Source of the DNA: Mycobacterium senriense
GTDB taxonomy: Bacteria; Actinomycetota; Actinomycetes; Mycobacteriales; Mycobacteriaceae
Direction: 5' to 3'
DNA length: 64,000 nucleotides
Assembly: GCF_019668465.1 (NCBI RefSeq)
Contig: NZ_AP024828.1
Coordinates: forward strand, 992,001 to 1,056,000
Below, piece by piece: positions 25,481 through 34,832 of the stretch. The notes below the pieces were generated by a model. It was given only the letters and a program-made list of their open reading frames with translations, was not told where the DNA came from and ran no database searches. A program made the position numbers and the translations under genes. The stretch's first letter is position 1; each line of letters starts with the position of its first letter.

Positions 25481-27538
25481 CTACCCCTGAGCCTGGATCG
25501 CCGTGATCGCCACGGTGTTGACGATGTCTTCGACCAGCGCGCCCCTGGACAGGTCGTTCACCGGCTTGCGCAGGCCCTGCAGCACCGGCCCGATCGCAAG
25601 CGCGCCCGCGCTGCGCTGCACCGCCTTGTAGGTGTTGTTGCCGGTGTTGAGGTCGGGGAAGATCAGCACGGTGGCGCGGCCGGCCACCGGCGAGTCGCGC
25701 AATTTGGTCGCCGCGACCGACGGTTCGATCGCGGCGTCGTACTGGATGGGCCCCTCGACCGGCAGGTCGGGGTTGCGTTTCCGCACCAATTCCGTTGCCG
25801 TCCTTACCTTGTCGACGTCAGCGCCGGTACCCGAGTCGCCGGTCGAGTACGACAGCATCGCCACCCGCGGTTCGATGCCGAACCGCGCGGCGGTGCGCGC
25901 CGACGAGATCGCGATGTCGGCCAGCTGCTCGGGTGTCGGGTTCGGGATGATCGCGCAATCGCCGTACGCCAGCACCCGATCGGGCAGGCACATCAAGAAG
26001 ATGCTGGACACCGTCGAGACGTCCGGGACCGTCTTGATGATCTCGAACGCGGGCCGAACGGTGTGGGCGGTGGTGTGCGCGGCGCCCGACACCATGCCGT
26101 CGACATGGGAGTTGTGCACCAGCATGGTGCCGAAATAGGTGCTGTCGCGCATGGCCTCGCGGGCCTGTTCGACCGTGACGCCCTTGGCCTTGCGTAACTC
26201 GGCGTACTGGTCGGCGAACTCGTAACGCAGTTGGCTGTCGCGCGGATCGATCACCGTGGCATCACTCAGGTCGACGCCGAGTTCCCCCGCACGCTGGCGG
26301 ATTCGGGCCTCATCGCCCAGGATGGTCAGGTCGGCGACGCGGCGCTGCAGCACCCGTCCGGCGGACCGCAGGATCCGGTCGTCGTCGCCTTCGGGAAGCA
26401 CGATGTGCTTGCGATCCGCACGTGCCCGCAGCGTCAGCTGGTGAATGAACATCTGCGGCGTGGTGACAGTGGGGATCGGAATGGCAAGCTGCGCAAGCAG
26501 ATCGGTGATGTCGACGTGGCTGTCCATCAGCTCCAGCGCGGTGTCGATCTTGCGCTGTGAGGTCGCCGTGACCCTGCCCCGCGCCGCCGCCGCCGCGCCG
26601 GCCGTGTCGTAGGTGCCCAGTGCGGTCGCCACGATCGGTAGCCGCAGCCGAAGCCCGGCGACCAGGGCGGCGATGGACGGGTGCAGCGCGAAGCCGCCGT
26701 TGAGCACGATGCACGACAGCGACGGAAAGCCTTCCGCGGCATGGGCACTGGCGACGGCGAGCACCACATCCGAGCGGTCGCCGGGGGTGATGACGGCGAT
26801 GCCGTCGCGCAGCCGCTCCAGGACATGGTCGGCCGTCATCCCGGCCACCAGCACCCCGGTGACCTCGCGTTCGCGCAGCGACTCCTCGCCGCTGACCGGG
26901 GTGCCGCCGACCGCCTGCTCCAGCTCGGCCACCGTCGGCGCCGACAGCAGCGGTTCGTCGGGCAGCACGTAGCTGCGCTGGGCGAATCTGCGCAGGGCCG
27001 CGGCGATGTCGGTCAGTTCGGCCGGATCACAGCGGTTGGCCACCACCGCCGCGGTGTGCGCCTGCTGGGCGTCCAGCTCGGCCAGGCAGACGTCGATGAC
27101 ACTGGCGATCTCGGCGGCCGTGCGCCCCTTGCCGCTGACCGTCAGCAGCAGGGGCGCACCGAGGTTGACCGCGATGCGCGCGTTGGTGGAAAGTTCCGCG
27201 GGCCGCGTCACGTCGGTGTAGTCGCTGCCGACGATCACCACGACGTCGCACGCCTTGGCCACCGCGTGATACGCGTCGACGATGCCGGCGAGGGCGGCGT
27301 CAGCGTCGGCGTGCAGCTGCTGATAGGTGACGCCGACGCACTGCTCGTACGACAGGTCCGCGGTGGTCCGCGTCAGGAGCAGTTCCAGGATGTAGTCGCG
27401 CTCGTCGCCGTCTGAGCGGGTAATGGGCCGGAACACACCGACTTTGGCGACCGTCGCGGTCAACCGGTGCAGCAGTCCGAGCGCGATCGTCGACTTGCCG
27501 GTCTCCGGCTCGGGGGCGGCGATGTAGATCGCTGTCAC
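25481..27538 (-). CDS. pta: Phosphate acetyltransferase Pta
   Basis: 685 residues, the long three-domain form: an N-terminal P-loop DRTGG/BioD-like domain ([20 protein letters not shown], residues 4-23), a middle DRTGG domain, and a C-terminal PTA_PTB catalytic domain (from about residue 370, with [32 protein letters not shown] and the closing [23 protein letters not shown] end). It makes acetyl phosphate from acetyl-CoA. It lies 37 bp downstream of fgd1 and immediately upstream of ackA on the same strand. Confidence 0.97.
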   Translation of the reverse strand: MTAIYIAAPEPETGKSTIALGLLHRLTATVAKVGVFRPITRSDGDERDYILELLLTRTTADLSYEQCVGVTYQQLHADADAALAGIVDAYHAVAKACDVVVIVGSDYTDVTRPAELSTNARIAVNLGAPLLLTVSGKGRTAAEIASVIDVCLAELDAQQAHTAAVVANRCDPAELTDIAAALRRFAQRSYVLPDEPLLSAPTVAELEQAVGGTPVSGEESLREREVTGVLVAGMTADHVLERLRDGIAVITPGDRSDVVLAVASAHAAEGFPSLSCIVLNGGFALHPSIAALVAGLRLRLPIVATALGTYDTAGAAAAARGRVTATSQRKIDTALELMDSHVDITDLLAQLAIPIPTVTTPQMFIHQLTLRARADRKHIVLPEGDDDRILRSAGRVLQRRVADLTILGDEARIRQRAGELGVDLSDATVIDPRDSQLRYEFADQYAELRKAKGVTVEQAREAMRDSTYFGTMLVHNSHVDGMVSGAAHTTAHTVRPAFEIIKTVPDVSTVSSIFLMCLPDRVLAYGDCAIIPNPTPEQLADIAISSARTAARFGIEPRVAMLSYSTGDSGTGADVDKVRTATELVRKRNPDLPVEGPIQYDAAIEPSVAATKLRDSPVAGRATVLIFPDLNTGNNTYKAVQRSAGALAIGPVLQGLRKPVNDLSRGALVEDIVNTVAITAIQAQG

Positions 27539-27575
27539 TGGTCTGACACAGCGCCGGAGACCATTCGGGCGCCCC

Positions 27576-28586
27576 TCAGGCCAGCCGCCGCAGCCGCGGC
27601 GCCAGGTCCTTCTCGAAGAGCTCCAGGAACCGGCGTTGGTCGTGGCCGGGCGCGTGGAACACCAGGTGGTTGAGGCCCCATTTCACGTACTGGCCGACCT
27701 TTTCGACCGCCTCGTCGGGGTCGGACGCCACGATCCAGCGCTTGGCCACCTGCTCGATGGGCAGCTCGTCGGCGGCCTTCTCCATCTCCAGCGGGTCGTG
27801 AATGCTGGTCTTCTGCTCGGCCGTCAGCGACAGCGGCGCCCAGAAGCGGGTGTTCTCCAGCGCCTTGTCCGGGTCGGTGTCGTAGGAGATCTTGATCTCG
27901 ATCATCCGGTCGACGTCGTCGGGATTCTTTCCGGCGGCCTCCGCGCCCTCCTTCATGGCGGGCATCAGCTTGTCCTTGTACAGCTCCTCGCCCTTGCCGG
28001 AGGTGCAGATGAAGCCGTCGCCGGCCCGACCCGCGTACTTGGCCACCTGCGGGCCGCCCGCGGCGATGTAGATCGGGATGCCGCCCTCCGGAACGTCGTA
28101 AATGGAGGCGCCCTTGGTGTGGTAGTACTCGCCCTCGAAGTCGACGCGGTCGCCCAGCCACAGTTCGCGCATCAGCCGCACCGATTCGCGCAGCCGGGCA
28201 TAGCGTTCCTTGAACTCCGGCCACTCGCCCTCGTATCCGGTGGCGATCTCGTTGAGCGACTCGCCGGTGCCGACGCCGAGGAAGATGCGGTCCGGGTACA
28301 GGCAGCCCATCGTGGCGAACGCCTGCGCGATGACGGCGGGGTTGTAACGGAAGGTCGGGGTGAGCACCGAGGTGCCCAGCACCAGCCTCTTGGTGCGCTC
28401 GCCGACGGCGGTCATCCAGGCCAGCGAGAACGGGGCGTGTCCGCCCTCGTGCCGCCACGGCTGGAAGTGGTCACTGACGGTTGCGCTGTCCATGCCGTGC
28501 CCTTCGGCGGCGACAGCGAGTTCGACGAGTTCGCGCGGTGCAAATTGTTCAGCGGACGCTTTGTATCCGAGTTTCAGTTCAGCCAC
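27576..28586 (-). CDS. fgd1: F420-dependent glucose-6-phosphate dehydrogenase Fgd1
   Basis: 336 residues, the exact family length. It oxidises glucose 6-phosphate and is the main source of reduced F420 in mycobacteria, the cofactor for nitroimidazole drug activation. The TIM-barrel LLM features are visible: [11 protein letters not shown] near residue 40, [26 protein letters not shown], the [12 protein letters not shown] segment and [11 protein letters not shown]. It is first in fgd1-pta-ackA and divergent from the metallo-beta-lactamase-fold gene with only about 41 bp between starts, so the promoters must be packed closely. Confidence 0.97.
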   Translation of the reverse strand: MAELKLGYKASAEQFAPRELVELAVAAEGHGMDSATVSDHFQPWRHEGGHAPFSLAWMTAVGERTKRLVLGTSVLTPTFRYNPAVIAQAFATMGCLYPDRIFLGVGTGESLNEIATGYEGEWPEFKERYARLRESVRLMRELWLGDRVDFEGEYYHTKGASIYDVPEGGIPIYIAAGGPQVAKYAGRAGDGFICTSGKGEELYKDKLMPAMKEGAEAAGKNPDDVDRMIEIKISYDTDPDKALENTRFWAPLSLTAEQKTSIHDPLEMEKAADELPIEQVAKRWIVASDPDEAVEKVGQYVKWGLNHLVFHAPGHDQRRFLELFEKDLAPRLRRLA

Positions 28587-28627
28587 CCGTTCTTTCTACT
28601 CCTCGCAGCGCTCTTACACTCGCGGGC

Positions 28628-29374
28628 ATGGGATCGGCGCCGACTCTCGTTCAAGTGACCGACACGGTGTACCTCGCCCGGGGCGAGGCCGTTAACTGGA
28701 CGCTGGTCGTCGACGGCACCGGCGTGCTGCTGATCGACGCCGGATATCCCGGCGACCGCGAGGCCGTGCTGTCGTCGCTGCGGGAGCTGAGCTACGGCCC
28801 CGGCGACGTGCGCGCCGTCCTGCTCACCCATGCCCACATCGACCACCTGGGCTCCGCGATCTGGCTCGCCAACGAGTACGGCACCGACGTGTACTGCCAC
28901 GCCGAGGAGGTGGGCCACGCCAAGCGGGAGTACCTGGAGCAGGCGTCGGTATTCGATGTCGCCCTGCGCATTTGGCGGCCACGCTGGGCGGCCTGGGGGT
29001 TGCACGTGCTGCGCAGCGGCGGCCTGATTCGCGACGGCATCCCGTCCACCCGGCCGCTGACCGCCGAGGTGGCCGCCGGCCTGCCGGGCCACCCCAGTGC
29101 GGTGTTCACCCCCGGGCATACCAGCGGGCACTGCTCGTACGTGGTCGACGGCGTGCTGGTCAGCGGCGACGCGCTGATCACCGGGCACCCGCTGCTGCGC
29201 CGCGGTGGGCCGCAGTTGCTGCCGGCGGTGTTCAGCCACAGCCAGCAGAATTCGCTGCGCAGCCTGGACGCGCTGGCCCTGCTGGACACCGAGGTCTTGT
29301 TGCCCGGCCACGGCGACGTGTGGCGCGGCCCCATCCGGGAGGCGACCGCACGCGCCATCTCGCGGGCGCAGTGA
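28628..29374 (+). CDS. Metallo-beta-lactamase-fold hydrolase
   Basis: 248 residues. The dinuclear metal motif HAHIDH (His68, His70, Asp72, His73) and later ligands in FTPGHTSGH, SGDAL and LLPGHGD are all present, so it should be an active hydrolase. It matches the M. tuberculosis Rv0406c position divergent from fgd1. No signal peptide. The substrate is unknown; thioester, lactone or phosphodiester cleavage are all known in the family. Confidence 0.9.
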   Translation: MGSAPTLVQVTDTVYLARGEAVNWTLVVDGTGVLLIDAGYPGDREAVLSSLRELSYGPGDVRAVLLTHAHIDHLGSAIWLANEYGTDVYCHAEEVGHAKREYLEQASVFDVALRIWRPRWAAWGLHVLRSGGLIRDGIPSTRPLTAEVAAGLPGHPSAVFTPGHTSGHCSYVVDGVLVSGDALITGHPLLRRGGPQLLPAVFSHSQQNSLRSLDALALLDTEVLLPGHGDVWRGPIREATARAISRAQ

Positions 29375-29405
29375 TCGCTTCGAACACGTTGTGACGGCGC
29401 CTATG

Positions 29406-29915
29406 TCAGATCAGCCACTTCTCGAACGCGATCGGCAGGAACGGGCCCCACGACGGCAGCGGGTCCGGCGCTGTCCGGGTATACCCCGTCGCGTCATAGA
29501 GCGCCTCGGCCTCGGGCTGCCGATTGCCGGTGATCAGGTAGAGCCGCCGATACCCGCGCGCCAGGGCCTCGGCCTCCAGCGCCGCCAGCAGCGCCCTGGC
29601 GTAGCCACGGCGCCGGTGAGCGCCGTCGGTCCAGATCCGCTTGAGCTCCGCGGTGTCGGCGTCGTAACGGCGAAACGCGCCGCCGGTCACCGGCAGGCCG
29701 TCCACGACGCCGATCAGCAGGCCGCCGTCCGGCGGCGCCAGCTCGGCCTCGGGTACGGGCAGCCAGGTCAGGTGGGTACTCGGCGTGCCGCCGTATCGCT
29801 GCGCATACTCGACGGCCAGTTCGGCCAGCAACGGTTGCGCCAGCGGGTCGTCGTGAGTTGCCGACACGAACCGCAATTGGCCGTGCGGCGGGCTTGATTC
29901 GGGCATCACCACCAC
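29406..29915 (-). CDS. GNAT-family N-acetyltransferase
   Basis: 169 residues. The acetyl-CoA motif A is seen as RRRGYARALLAALEAEALARGYRRLYLITG, preceded by strand AELKRIWTDGAH and followed by EAEALYDATGYTR, all standard GNAT features. The GTG start at 29915 directly abuts the stop of the methyltransferase gene; an ATG at 29906 is an alternative start. Probably co-transcribed with the methyltransferase and the DUF3054 gene. Acceptor substrate unknown. Confidence 0.87.
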   Translation of the reverse strand: MVVMPESSPPHGQLRFVSATHDDPLAQPLLAELAVEYAQRYGGTPSTHLTWLPVPEAELAPPDGGLLIGVVDGLPVTGGAFRRYDADTAELKRIWTDGAHRRRGYARALLAALEAEALARGYRRLYLITGNRQPEAEALYDATGYTRTAPDPLPSWGPFLPIAFEKWLI

Positions 29916-30797
29916 TCAAACGCGCGTCGCGGTGACGTATTCCGGGATGAACTCCGAGTCGCCGGCCCCCGTCCGTCGCCGCCTGCCCAGCCCCATCGCG
30001 CCCAGCAGCCCGGTGATGCCGCGCCCGGCCGTCTCCCAGCCATTGGACGTCAAATACTCTGGCACGTAATGATATTCGCCGGGATAGGTCAGGCTGGCCA
30101 AGTCGACATCCAGGCCGCGCTGCCGCCAGCCGTCGACGAAGGCGCGCTCGGCCCCGAGCTGCAACGGATTCCAGGTCGGCATGTGATCGGCGGTGAACCG
30201 GCTGCCCGCCGCGCTCGCGGCGGTGACACGGTTCAGCAACTGATTCTGGTCGTCGGGCGGTAGATACCCGACGAGCAGCTGCTCGGCGACCCAGGCCGTG
30301 GGCTGGGCCGCGTCGAACCCGACCCGGCGCAGCGCCGCGGGCCAATCCTGGTGCAGGTCAACGCCGATCGCACACCGGTGGGTGGTCAATGCGGCGTCCA
30401 GCCCGCGCAAGACTTCGGATTTGAAGTCGAGCACCTGCGGTCGATCAATCTCATAGACCGTGGTCCCCGGCGGCCACCACAGCCGGTACGGGCGGGTGTC
30501 CAGACCCGAGGCCAGGATCACCACCTGCCGGATGCCCGCCCGGCCGGCGTCGGCCAGGAATTCGTCGACGAACCGGGTGTGCGCCGCCAGCGCGTCCATC
30601 AACGCCGTCATCGCCGGGTCGTCGCCGTCGTCTTCGGCGAACACGTGGTCCTTGATCGCCCGGGTGAGGTAGTCGATCCCGACGGCGCACAACAGCGGCT
30701 CGGCGAACGGATCGTTCAGCAGGCCCTTGTTGGCGGCCACCGCGCGCGCGGCCGCTCCGAAGGTTGCGGTCACCGCCACGTCGGCCGTCTGCGCCAT
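29916..30797 (-). CDS. SAM-dependent methyltransferase, leucine-carboxyl-methyltransferase (UPF0677) family
   Basis: 293 residues. It has the hallmark start MAQTADVAVTATFGAAARA, the RTRFVDEFL-like HTRFVDEFL, the SAM loop VVILASGLDTRPYRL, VYEIDRPQVLDFK and WVAEQLLVGYLPPDDQ of the mycobacterial putative S-adenosylmethionine-dependent methyltransferase family (PF04072), which is expanded in this genus. The substrate is unknown. It is 7 bp downstream of the DUF3054 membrane gene and directly upstream of the GNAT gene. Confidence 0.9.
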   Translation of the reverse strand: MAQTADVAVTATFGAAARAVAANKGLLNDPFAEPLLCAVGIDYLTRAIKDHVFAEDDGDDPAMTALMDALAAHTRFVDEFLADAGRAGIRQVVILASGLDTRPYRLWWPPGTTVYEIDRPQVLDFKSEVLRGLDAALTTHRCAIGVDLHQDWPAALRRVGFDAAQPTAWVAEQLLVGYLPPDDQNQLLNRVTAASAAGSRFTADHMPTWNPLQLGAERAFVDGWRQRGLDVDLASLTYPGEYHYVPEYLTSNGWETAGRGITGLLGAMGLGRRRRTGAGDSEFIPEYVTATRV

Positions 30798-30804
30798 GAT
30801 CGCC

Positions 30805-31176
30805 TCAGACGCCGGAGCGACGCCGCAGGGCCAACCCGGCGGCCACTCGCCAGCCCAGCAACAACAGCGCGGTGACCGTCGTCGCCACCACCACGAAACT
30901 CGCCGCCACGCCCGCTGAGCTTGCCTTGCGCAACAGCATGCCGACGACCACGGTGGACAACCACACCACGACCCCGGTCGGCACCACGGCGGTCGGCCGC
31001 CGCCACCCGCGGGAGATCAGCCAGCCGAGCACGGTGCCGGTGAGAAAGGGCCACGCCGTCACGGCGATGCCGCTGACATTGAGGCCTTCGTCGTGGCTGC
31101 GGCGCCCCACGGCGCAGAACACCAGCACACCGATGACGTCCACCGCGAGCCAGGCCGGCCGCTGGAGCCTAAGCAT
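30805..31176 (-). CDS. DUF3054 membrane protein
   Basis: 123 residues with four predicted membrane helices (about residues 10-25, 38-56, 62-82, 90-110). The family motif AVGRRSHDEGL follows helix 1, and FLTGTVLGWLISRGWRRP marks helix 2. It matches the small conserved membrane protein next to fadE7 in M. tuberculosis (Rv0401). Function unknown. It is divergent from fadE7 with about 46 bp between starts. Confidence 0.88.
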   Translation of the reverse strand: MLRLQRPAWLAVDVIGVLVFCAVGRRSHDEGLNVSGIAVTAWPFLTGTVLGWLISRGWRRPTAVVPTGVVVWLSTVVVGMLLRKASSAGVAASFVVVATTVTALLLLGWRVAAGLALRRRSGV

Positions 31177-31222
31177 GCAGGCAGACTACCGGGACGCCGC
31201 TTGACGATGGCAGGCTGATGAC

Positions 31223-32407
31223 ATGAGCACTAAGACGCCACCCGCCTTCGACCGCGACGACCCGCTCGGCCTCGACGCCTCGCTATCCAGCGACGAGCTC
31301 GCGGTGCGCGACACCGTGCGCGAATTCTGCGCCGAGCACGTCCTGCCGCACATCGCGGAGTGGTTCGAAATCGGTGACCTGCCGGTCCGCGAACTGGCCA
31401 AGGGGTTCGGCCAGCTCGGCCTGCTGGGGATGCACCTGGACGGGTACGGCTGCGGAGGGGCGTCATCAGTGCACTACGGGCTGGCCTGCGTGGAGCTCGA
31501 GGCGGCCGACTCCGGCCTGCGCTCGATGGTCTCGGTGCAGGGGTCGCTGGCAATGTTCGCGATCTGGAATTTCGGGTCCGAGGAGCAGAAGCAGGAATGG
31601 CTGCCCGGCATGGCCACCGGTGAGCTGCTCGGCTGCTTCGGGCTGACCGAACCCGACGTCGGCTCCGATCCGGCCGCGATGAAAACCCGTGCGCGCCAAG
31701 ATGGTTCGGACTGGGTGCTCAACGGTCGCAAGTTGTGGATCACCAACGGCTCGGTCGCCGACGTCGCGGTGGTCTGGGCCGCCACCGACGACGGCATCCG
31801 CGGCTTCGTCGTGCCCACCAAGACACCGGGGTTTTCCGCCAACACGATTCACCACAAGCTGTCGCTGCGGGCCTCGATCACCAGCGAGCTGGTGCTCGAC
31901 GACGTGCGGGTGCCCGCCGACGCGATGCTGCCCGAGGCGAAGGGACTGCGCGGGCCGCTGTCCTGTTTGTCCGAGGCCCGCTACGGAATCGTCTGGGGCT
32001 CCATGGGGGCGGCCCGATCGGCCTGGCAGGCCGCGCTGGATTACTCGACGCAACGCACCCAGTTCGGCCGTCCCATCGCCGGCTTCCAGCTGACCCAGGC
32101 CAAGCTCGTCGACATGGCCGTCGAGCTGCACAAGGGTCAACTGCTATCGCTGCACCTGGGCCGCCTCAAGGACAGCGTCGGGCTGCGTCCCGAGCAGGTC
32201 AGCTTCGGCAAGCTCAACAACACCCGTGAGGCGATCAAGATCTGCCGGACCGCGCGAACCATACTGGGCGGCAACGGAATATCACTGGAATACCCGGTCA
32301 TCCGGCACATGGTCAACCTGGAATCGGTGCTGACGTACGAGGGCACGCCGGAGATGCATCAGCTCGTCCTCGGACAGGCGTTCACCGGCAGCGACGCCTT
32401 CCGCTGA
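31223..32407 (+). CDS. fadE7: Acyl-CoA dehydrogenase FadE7 (glutaryl-CoA-dehydrogenase-like)
   Basis: 394 residues. An FAD-dependent alpha,beta-dehydrogenase of acyl-CoAs. FAD/substrate segments LLGCFGLTEPDVGSDP and KLWITNGSVADVAVVW are present, and the catalytic base is Glu373 in LTYEGTPEMH near the C-terminus, the position used by short-chain and glutaryl-CoA dehydrogenases. A basic RxxE/D-type pocket cannot be confirmed by eye. The next acyl-CoA dehydrogenase begins 12 bp downstream, so they form an operon. Confidence 0.93.
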   Translation: MSTKTPPAFDRDDPLGLDASLSSDELAVRDTVREFCAEHVLPHIAEWFEIGDLPVRELAKGFGQLGLLGMHLDGYGCGGASSVHYGLACVELEAADSGLRSMVSVQGSLAMFAIWNFGSEEQKQEWLPGMATGELLGCFGLTEPDVGSDPAAMKTRARQDGSDWVLNGRKLWITNGSVADVAVVWAATDDGIRGFVVPTKTPGFSANTIHHKLSLRASITSELVLDDVRVPADAMLPEAKGLRGPLSCLSEARYGIVWGSMGAARSAWQAALDYSTQRTQFGRPIAGFQLTQAKLVDMAVELHKGQLLSLHLGRLKDSVGLRPEQVSFGKLNNTREAIKICRTARTILGGNGISLEYPVIRHMVNLESVLTYEGTPEMHQLVLGQAFTGSDAFR

Positions 32408-32419
32408 CAGAGGAGCACC

Positions 32420-33568
32420 ATGGCAACACGCCTGCACTACACGTCCGAGCATCACCAGTTCCGCAACCTGGTACGCGATTTCGTGCAACAGACGGTCGTT
32501 CCCAATCACGAGGATTGGGAACGGGACGGCCAGTGGGATCGCTCGCTGTTCGTCGAGGCGGGCAAACTCGGGCTGCTGGGCTTCTCGGTGCCCGAGCATC
32601 TCGGCGGCCCCGGCGTGTGCGACTTCCGCTACAACGCGATCGTGATCGACGAGCTGCAGCGCGCGGGTGCGGCCGCCGAGGCCATCGCCTTCACGCTGCA
32701 AAACGACGTGGTGCTGCCCTATCTCACCGACCTGACCACGCCCGAGCAGCAACAGCGCTGGCTGCCCGGCGTTGTCACCGGCGAGACGGTGCTCGCCATC
32801 GCGATGACCGAGCCCGGCACCGGCAGCGATCTGGCCGGAATCCGCACGACGGCGGTGCCAGACGGTGACGATTACGTCGTCAACGGCGCCAAGACGTTCA
32901 TCTCCAACGGACAGATCGGCGACCTCTTCGTCATCGCGGTGCGCACCTCGCCGGACCGCCACCACGGGCTGTCGCTGCTGGTCGTCGACCCCGCCACGCC
33001 CGGCTTCGCCCGCGGGCGCAATCTGGAGAAGATCGGCCTGCACGCCCAGGACACCAGCGAGCTCACCTTCACCGATATGAGGGTGCCGAAGGCCAACCTG
33101 CTCGAGGACGAGGGCAAGGGCTTCTACCAGCTGATGAAGAACCTGCCCCAGGAGCGGCTCGCTCTCGGGGTGGGGGCGGTGGCCGCCGCCGAAGGCATCC
33201 TGGCCGAAACCCTCGACTACGTGCGTGACCGCACGGCGTTCGGCTCACCGATCGCCGGCTTCCAAAACAGCCAATTCGTGCTCGCCGAGCTGGCGACCGA
33301 AATCGACATCGCCCGTACCTATCTCGACGACTGCCTGGCCGAGCACCTGGAGGGTGAGCTGACCGCCGCCCGCGCCGCCCGGCTGAAGTGGTGGACCACC
33401 GACCTACAGGTGCGCACCGCCGACCGCTGCCTGCAGCTGCACGGCGGCTACGGCTACATGCGCGAATACAGCGTGGCGCGCGCCTTCGTCGACGCCCGCA
33501 TTCAGACCATCTACGGCGGCACCAACGAGATCATGAAGACGATCATCGCCAAGGACCTTGGCATCTGA
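32420..33568 (+). CDS. Acyl-CoA dehydrogenase (LCAD-like catalytic arrangement)
   Basis: 382 residues. It has the standard FAD segments AIAMTEPGTGSDLAGI and FISNGQIGDLFVIAV. At the C-terminus the usual YEGT is IYGGTNE, without the glutamate. Instead Glu245 in LPQERLALG lies where long-chain acyl-CoA dehydrogenases carry their catalytic base, so this protein and FadE7 use different catalytic positions. GAGGAG before the ATG is a good ribosome-binding site. Likely co-transcribed with fadE7; the substrate chain is inferred to be different. Confidence 0.9.
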   Translation: MATRLHYTSEHHQFRNLVRDFVQQTVVPNHEDWERDGQWDRSLFVEAGKLGLLGFSVPEHLGGPGVCDFRYNAIVIDELQRAGAAAEAIAFTLQNDVVLPYLTDLTTPEQQQRWLPGVVTGETVLAIAMTEPGTGSDLAGIRTTAVPDGDDYVVNGAKTFISNGQIGDLFVIAVRTSPDRHHGLSLLVVDPATPGFARGRNLEKIGLHAQDTSELTFTDMRVPKANLLEDEGKGFYQLMKNLPQERLALGVGAVAAAEGILAETLDYVRDRTAFGSPIAGFQNSQFVLAELATEIDIARTYLDDCLAEHLEGELTAARAARLKWWTTDLQVRTADRCLQLHGGYGYMREYSVARAFVDARIQTIYGGTNEIMKTIIAKDLGI

Positions 33569-33635
33569 GGATGTGATGGCTCTCAACGATGCACCACCGA
33601 TGCCGCTCGGCAGATAACGAGAAGGAGTTTCAGGT

Positions 33636-34241
33636 ATGCGGATCTCAGCCATCGCGGCGTGCGCGCTGGCCGTGGGCGCTTGGGCAGCACCGGCCACGGC
33701 CGTCGCCGACCCCACCGGCACCCTGCCGCCCATGACGTCCACCGGCGCCGGCCCGATCATCGGCGGCGGGGGCAACGCATCGCAGATGTCGCAGCAACTC
33801 AAGAGCCTGAACGACCCAGCAGTCCAAGAGGCCGACGGCTCCGATGCGGCCCAATTCATCGGTGCCGCAGCGAGTATCGCGAATCGCGACCTCGCCTCGC
33901 CGTTCATGGCGTTGCAGCGAGCGTTGAGCTGCCAGCAGAACAATGCCGGATTCGGGGCGCGCGCTTACCGGCGCAACGACGGGTTGTGGGGCGGTGCGAT
34001 GCTGGTCATCCCCAAAAGCGCCTACCCCGACACCGCTGCGATGAAGGCCTGTGCGATGACCAACTGGCGCAGGCCTTCGGCGGGCAGCACCACCTCGATG
34101 TGCAACAGCGGCTGGACCTATCCCCCGCAGCAGTTCAACAACAAGGGTGGCGACTACTCCGTCATGCTCGCGGGTACCACGTCCGACTTCTGCTCCAAGC
34201 TCAACGGGAACTACACCGGCACCGCGTCGCCCTGGCCGTGA
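33636..34241 (+). CDS. Putative secreted protein (Rv0398c-like)
   Basis: 201 residues with a clear Sec signal peptide (hydrophobic ISAIAACALAVGAWAAPATAVA, cleavage near residue 24). The mature protein has a Gly-rich linker, then a domain with several cysteines (LSCQQ, KACAM, SMCNSGW, DFCSKL) that probably form disulphides. AGAAGGAG lies about 10 bp before the ATG. It corresponds in position and type to the M. tuberculosis secreted protein next to fadE7. No enzymatic motif seen; function unknown. Confidence 0.82.
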   Translation: MRISAIAACALAVGAWAAPATAVADPTGTLPPMTSTGAGPIIGGGGNASQMSQQLKSLNDPAVQEADGSDAAQFIGAAASIANRDLASPFMALQRALSCQQNNAGFGARAYRRNDGLWGGAMLVIPKSAYPDTAAMKACAMTNWRRPSAGSTTSMCNSGWTYPPQQFNNKGGDYSVMLAGTTSDFCSKLNGNYTGTASPWP

Positions 34242-34243
34242 TT

Positions 34244-34329
34244 TAGGGGTGCTCGCCGGAACCGCCGCCGCCTTCTACAGCGACCTCAACGTCAAGTACA
34301 AGAGCGACGCCAACGCGTGGCCGTTCTAG
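34244..34329 (+). pseudogene. Possible C-terminal remnant of a lost gene
   Basis: Immediately after the secreted-protein stop, a frame lacking a credible start reads a protein-like tail (GVLAGTAAAFYSDLNVKY then KSDANAWPF) ending at a TAG. The composition looks like real protein rather than shadow sequence, and no gene upstream supplies its N-terminus, so it may be the last piece of a deleted or frameshifted gene. I do not recognise the family. Confidence 0.3.
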
Positions 34330-34356
34330 GCCCAGGTGAGGTGCCGCCGAGCTGCC

Positions 34357-34389
34357 GGTGAAACCGATTGCCGGCTTGACGGTTTCGCC
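34357..34389. terminator. Stem-loop downstream of the secreted-protein gene
   Basis: GGTGAAACCG (34357-34366) pairs with CGGTTTCGCC (34380-34389), a 10-bp stem with one G-U pair and a 13-nt loop. There is no T-run after it, so it would be the tail-less type of terminator common in mycobacteria, or merely an RNA-stabilising hairpin for the upstream transcript. Confidence 0.35.
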
Positions 34390-34709
34390 GCGGCGTGGCA
34401 GCCGCCGATTTGGTCCCCGATTTGAATTCATATCCGTTGGCGCACATCGACGCCGAGCAGCGGGAAATTAGCGTCCCAATATAGCCGTACCGACTTAGCC
34501 GTGCAGGATATTTCCATTTCTCCCCGGCGCGCGATTTTGCTGAAATTCCATTCGCTCCCAGTCGGCCCCGTCCGACCGCCGAGCTCGACTCATCCGTTTG
34601 ACGAATCGGGCAGCGACATTCGCGAAATCCGTTATCTACGAGTCGTTGAGCACGTAAGCTAACCCACGTCGGGCATCAGACAATCGTCTCCCAGACGAAG
34701 GGGGTTCTT

Positions 34710-34832
34710 ATGTCACGTCGTACCGGCAAAATTGTCCTCGCCTTGGTCCTCGCTTTTGCAGCACCAATGACCTCGGCGTGCACGGTTCCGCTCGTTATCG
34801 ATTGCGGACCCGGTTTGACCTGCACCGGATAG
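34710..34832 (+). CDS. Small secreted or lipidated cysteine peptide (40 residues)
   Basis: An ATG with a strong Shine-Dalgarno (AAGGGGG, 5 nt spacing) opens a 40-codon frame. The product has a basic start (MSRRTGK), a hydrophobic core (IVLALVLAFAAP) and then TSAC. Cleavage before Cys24 by signal peptidase II, or near it by signal peptidase I, would leave a 17-residue mature peptide with Cys24, Cys32 and Cys38 (CTVPLVIDCGPGLTCTG). A perfect intrinsic terminator begins 9 bp after the stop, defining a stand-alone transcription unit. No homologue is recognised. Lipoprotein status is uncertain because the -3 lipobox residue is Thr. Confidence 0.6.
   Translation: MSRRTGKIVLALVLAFAAPMTSACTVPLVIDCGPGLTCTG

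Larger units (their letters stand above)
34242..34709. other. Largely non-coding region with gene remnant and hairpin
   Basis: About 470 bp, AT-richer than its surroundings from 34480. It holds an open C-terminal fragment (34244-34329, see separate entry) and an imperfect hairpin at 34357-34389. Nothing in 34400-34700 looks like a conserved gene. It must contain the promoter of the small peptide gene at 34710, but no convincing -35/-10 pair is visible. Confidence 0.55.
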
